In this document: one piece after another, positions 5,429 through 6,217 of the stretch
Layout of the letters: the number at the start of each line of letters is the position of its first letter
Numbering within the stretch: position 1 is the stretch's first letter
Assembly: GCA_003511785.1 (NCBI GenBank)
Contig: DOIS01000227.1
Location: forward strand, 1 to 6,217
Source: Paracoccaceae bacterium
GTDB taxonomy: Bacteria > Pseudomonadota > Alphaproteobacteria > Rhodobacterales > Rhodobacteraceae
Length of the DNA stretch: 6,217 nucleotides
Direction of reading: 5' to 3'
Made by a program: the position numbers and the translations under genes
Notes under the pieces: generated by a model
Told to the model about the DNA's origin: nothing
Database searches by the model: none
The model's input: only the letters and a program-made list of their open reading frames with translations

Positions 5429-6217
5429 ATGACCACGCCCCCCGCCCCCGGCGGCGGGCTGAGCCTGGGGCGCAAGATCGCCTTCGGCCTGCCCGAGCTG
5501 ATGATCGGGTTGAGCTTCATCGCCATCAATTCCTGGCTACTCTACTTCTTCGTCAACATCGCGCAATTGCCGCCGCTCCTGGCCGGGATCGCCTTCCTGG
5601 CCGGGCGGCTGTTCGACGCGGTGCTCGACCCGGTGGTGGGGCGCTGGTCGGACCGGGTGCGGCACGCCGTGGGGCGGATGCCCGCGACCAAATGGGCGCT
5701 TCTGCCCGCCGCGCTGTCCTATGTCGCCATCTGGGCGCTGCCCGCGCTGGTCGAGGGGACGCTGGCCAAGTTCGTCCTCGCCACCTCCGGCTTCATGACC
5801 TTCTCGCTGTTCCTCACGCTGATCTCGATCCCGCGCCTCGCGCTCGTCCCGGATCTGGAGCCCAGCTACCACGGACGGACCAAGCTCACCTCGGTGATCT
5901 TCATGGCCAATTTCCTTGCCGTGCTGGTGGCCATCGCGCTGACGCCCGCGCTGGTGCTGGGCTTTGGCCAGGCGACGGACCTTGCCGCCTCGCCCGCCTC
6001 GGCCTGGGTGATGGTGGCGGCGGTCTTCGCTGTGGTGGGCGTGCTGTCGTTCATCCCCTTCTTCCTCGCCATCCCCGACGCCAAGACCGGTGTGGACAGC
6101 GCGCCCGCAGCCCCCTTCCGGGCCGAGGTCCGCACCCTGTTCCAGACGCCGGGATACGGGCGCATCCTGAGGATCCTCCTTCTGACCGTGCTGGGCGTGC
6201 TGACGGTGCAATCCATG
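5429..6217 (+). CDS. GPH-family (MelB-like) sugar:cation symporter, MFS superfamily; 3' end cut off by the window
   Basis: The visible 263 codons are the N-terminal part of a glycoside-pentoside-hexuronide:cation symporter, usually 450-500 aa with 12 membrane helices. It would bring a sugar or glycoside across the inner membrane with H+ or Na+. Strongly hydrophobic segments occur at roughly residues 21-42, 47-62, 88-106, 111-135, 155-178 and 192-214, and a further helix begins near 246. The family signature AGRLFDAVLDPVVGRWSDR at 58-76 holds R60, D63 and D67, matching MelB R52, D55 and D59, the last two being cation-site residues. IPRLALVPDLEPSYHGRTKL (about 134-153) is the usual loop after helix 4. 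The start at 5429 has a good ribosome binding site. The hydrophilic segment at about 215-245 would be the central cytoplasmic loop between the two six-helix halves. The substrate cannot be told from this half; a neighbouring glycosidase or sugar-acid catabolic gene to the right would help. Confidence 0.88.
   Translation, partial: MTTPPAPGGGLSLGRKIAFGLPELMIGLSFIAINSWLLYFFVNIAQLPPLLAGIAFLAGRLFDAVLDPVVGRWSDRVRHAVGRMPATKWALLPAALSYVAIWALPALVEGTLAKFVLATSGFMTFSLFLTLISIPRLALVPDLEPSYHGRTKLTSVIFMANFLAVLVAIALTPALVLGFGQATDLAASPASAWVMVAAVFAVVGVLSFIPFFLAIPDAKTGVDSAPAAPFRAEVRTLFQTPGYGRILRILLLTVLGVLTVQSM

Noticed and set aside
5537..6211. Minus-strand open frame of 224 codons
   Set aside because: It is antisense to the GPH transporter; the His/Gln/Glu/Gly-rich low-complexity product is a shadow.

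Overview
The window is GC-rich. Its protein sequences (GltD, UppP and an NDUFA9-like SDR protein, with a tRNA-Leu(CAG) beside them) look most like an alphaproteobacterium, probably of the Rhodobacteraceae/Roseobacter group. This placement comes from remembered family resemblance, not from a search.

The left half (1-3535) reads as ordinary, compact core genome. gltD, the small subunit of glutamate synthase, runs leftward off the window edge from a GTG start at 1243. A 224-bp divergent intergenic region separates it from uppP (bacA), encoding undecaprenyl-diphosphatase, on the plus strand at 1468-2265. uppP converges, with only 2 bp between stop codons, on a minus-strand gene for an NDUFA9-like atypical SDR protein (2268-3251). 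Then comes a complete tRNA-Leu(CAG) gene at 3449-3535, with a good sigma70-type promoter just upstream.

The right half (3536-6217) is looser and looks more accessory. A 413-bp stretch without a supportable gene leads to a C45-family (acyl-CoA:6-aminopenicillanate acyltransferase-like) gene at 3949-5002. That gene has a strong ribosome binding site and all visible family motifs, but its reading frame breaks at a run of eight G (4296-4303). Removing one G restores a 350-residue protein of normal length. On the minus strand at about 5003-5216 lies a short stretch with coding-like composition that could be a gene remnant. An unusually AT-rich promoter-like island and a small GC hairpin then precede a GPH-family (MelB-like) sugar:cation symporter gene that starts at 5429 and runs off the right edge.

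The genes do not form one pathway: nitrogen assimilation (gltD), cell-wall lipid carrier recycling (uppP), a redox-type SDR, a tRNA, an Ntn-hydrolase-like acyltransferase/amidase and a sugar transporter are each probably transcribed separately. I see no CRISPR array, insertion sequence, phage gene or convincing new multi-gene system. The observations most worth a second look are the G8 frameshift in the C45 gene, the possible minus-strand remnant, and the change from core to accessory content at the tRNA.
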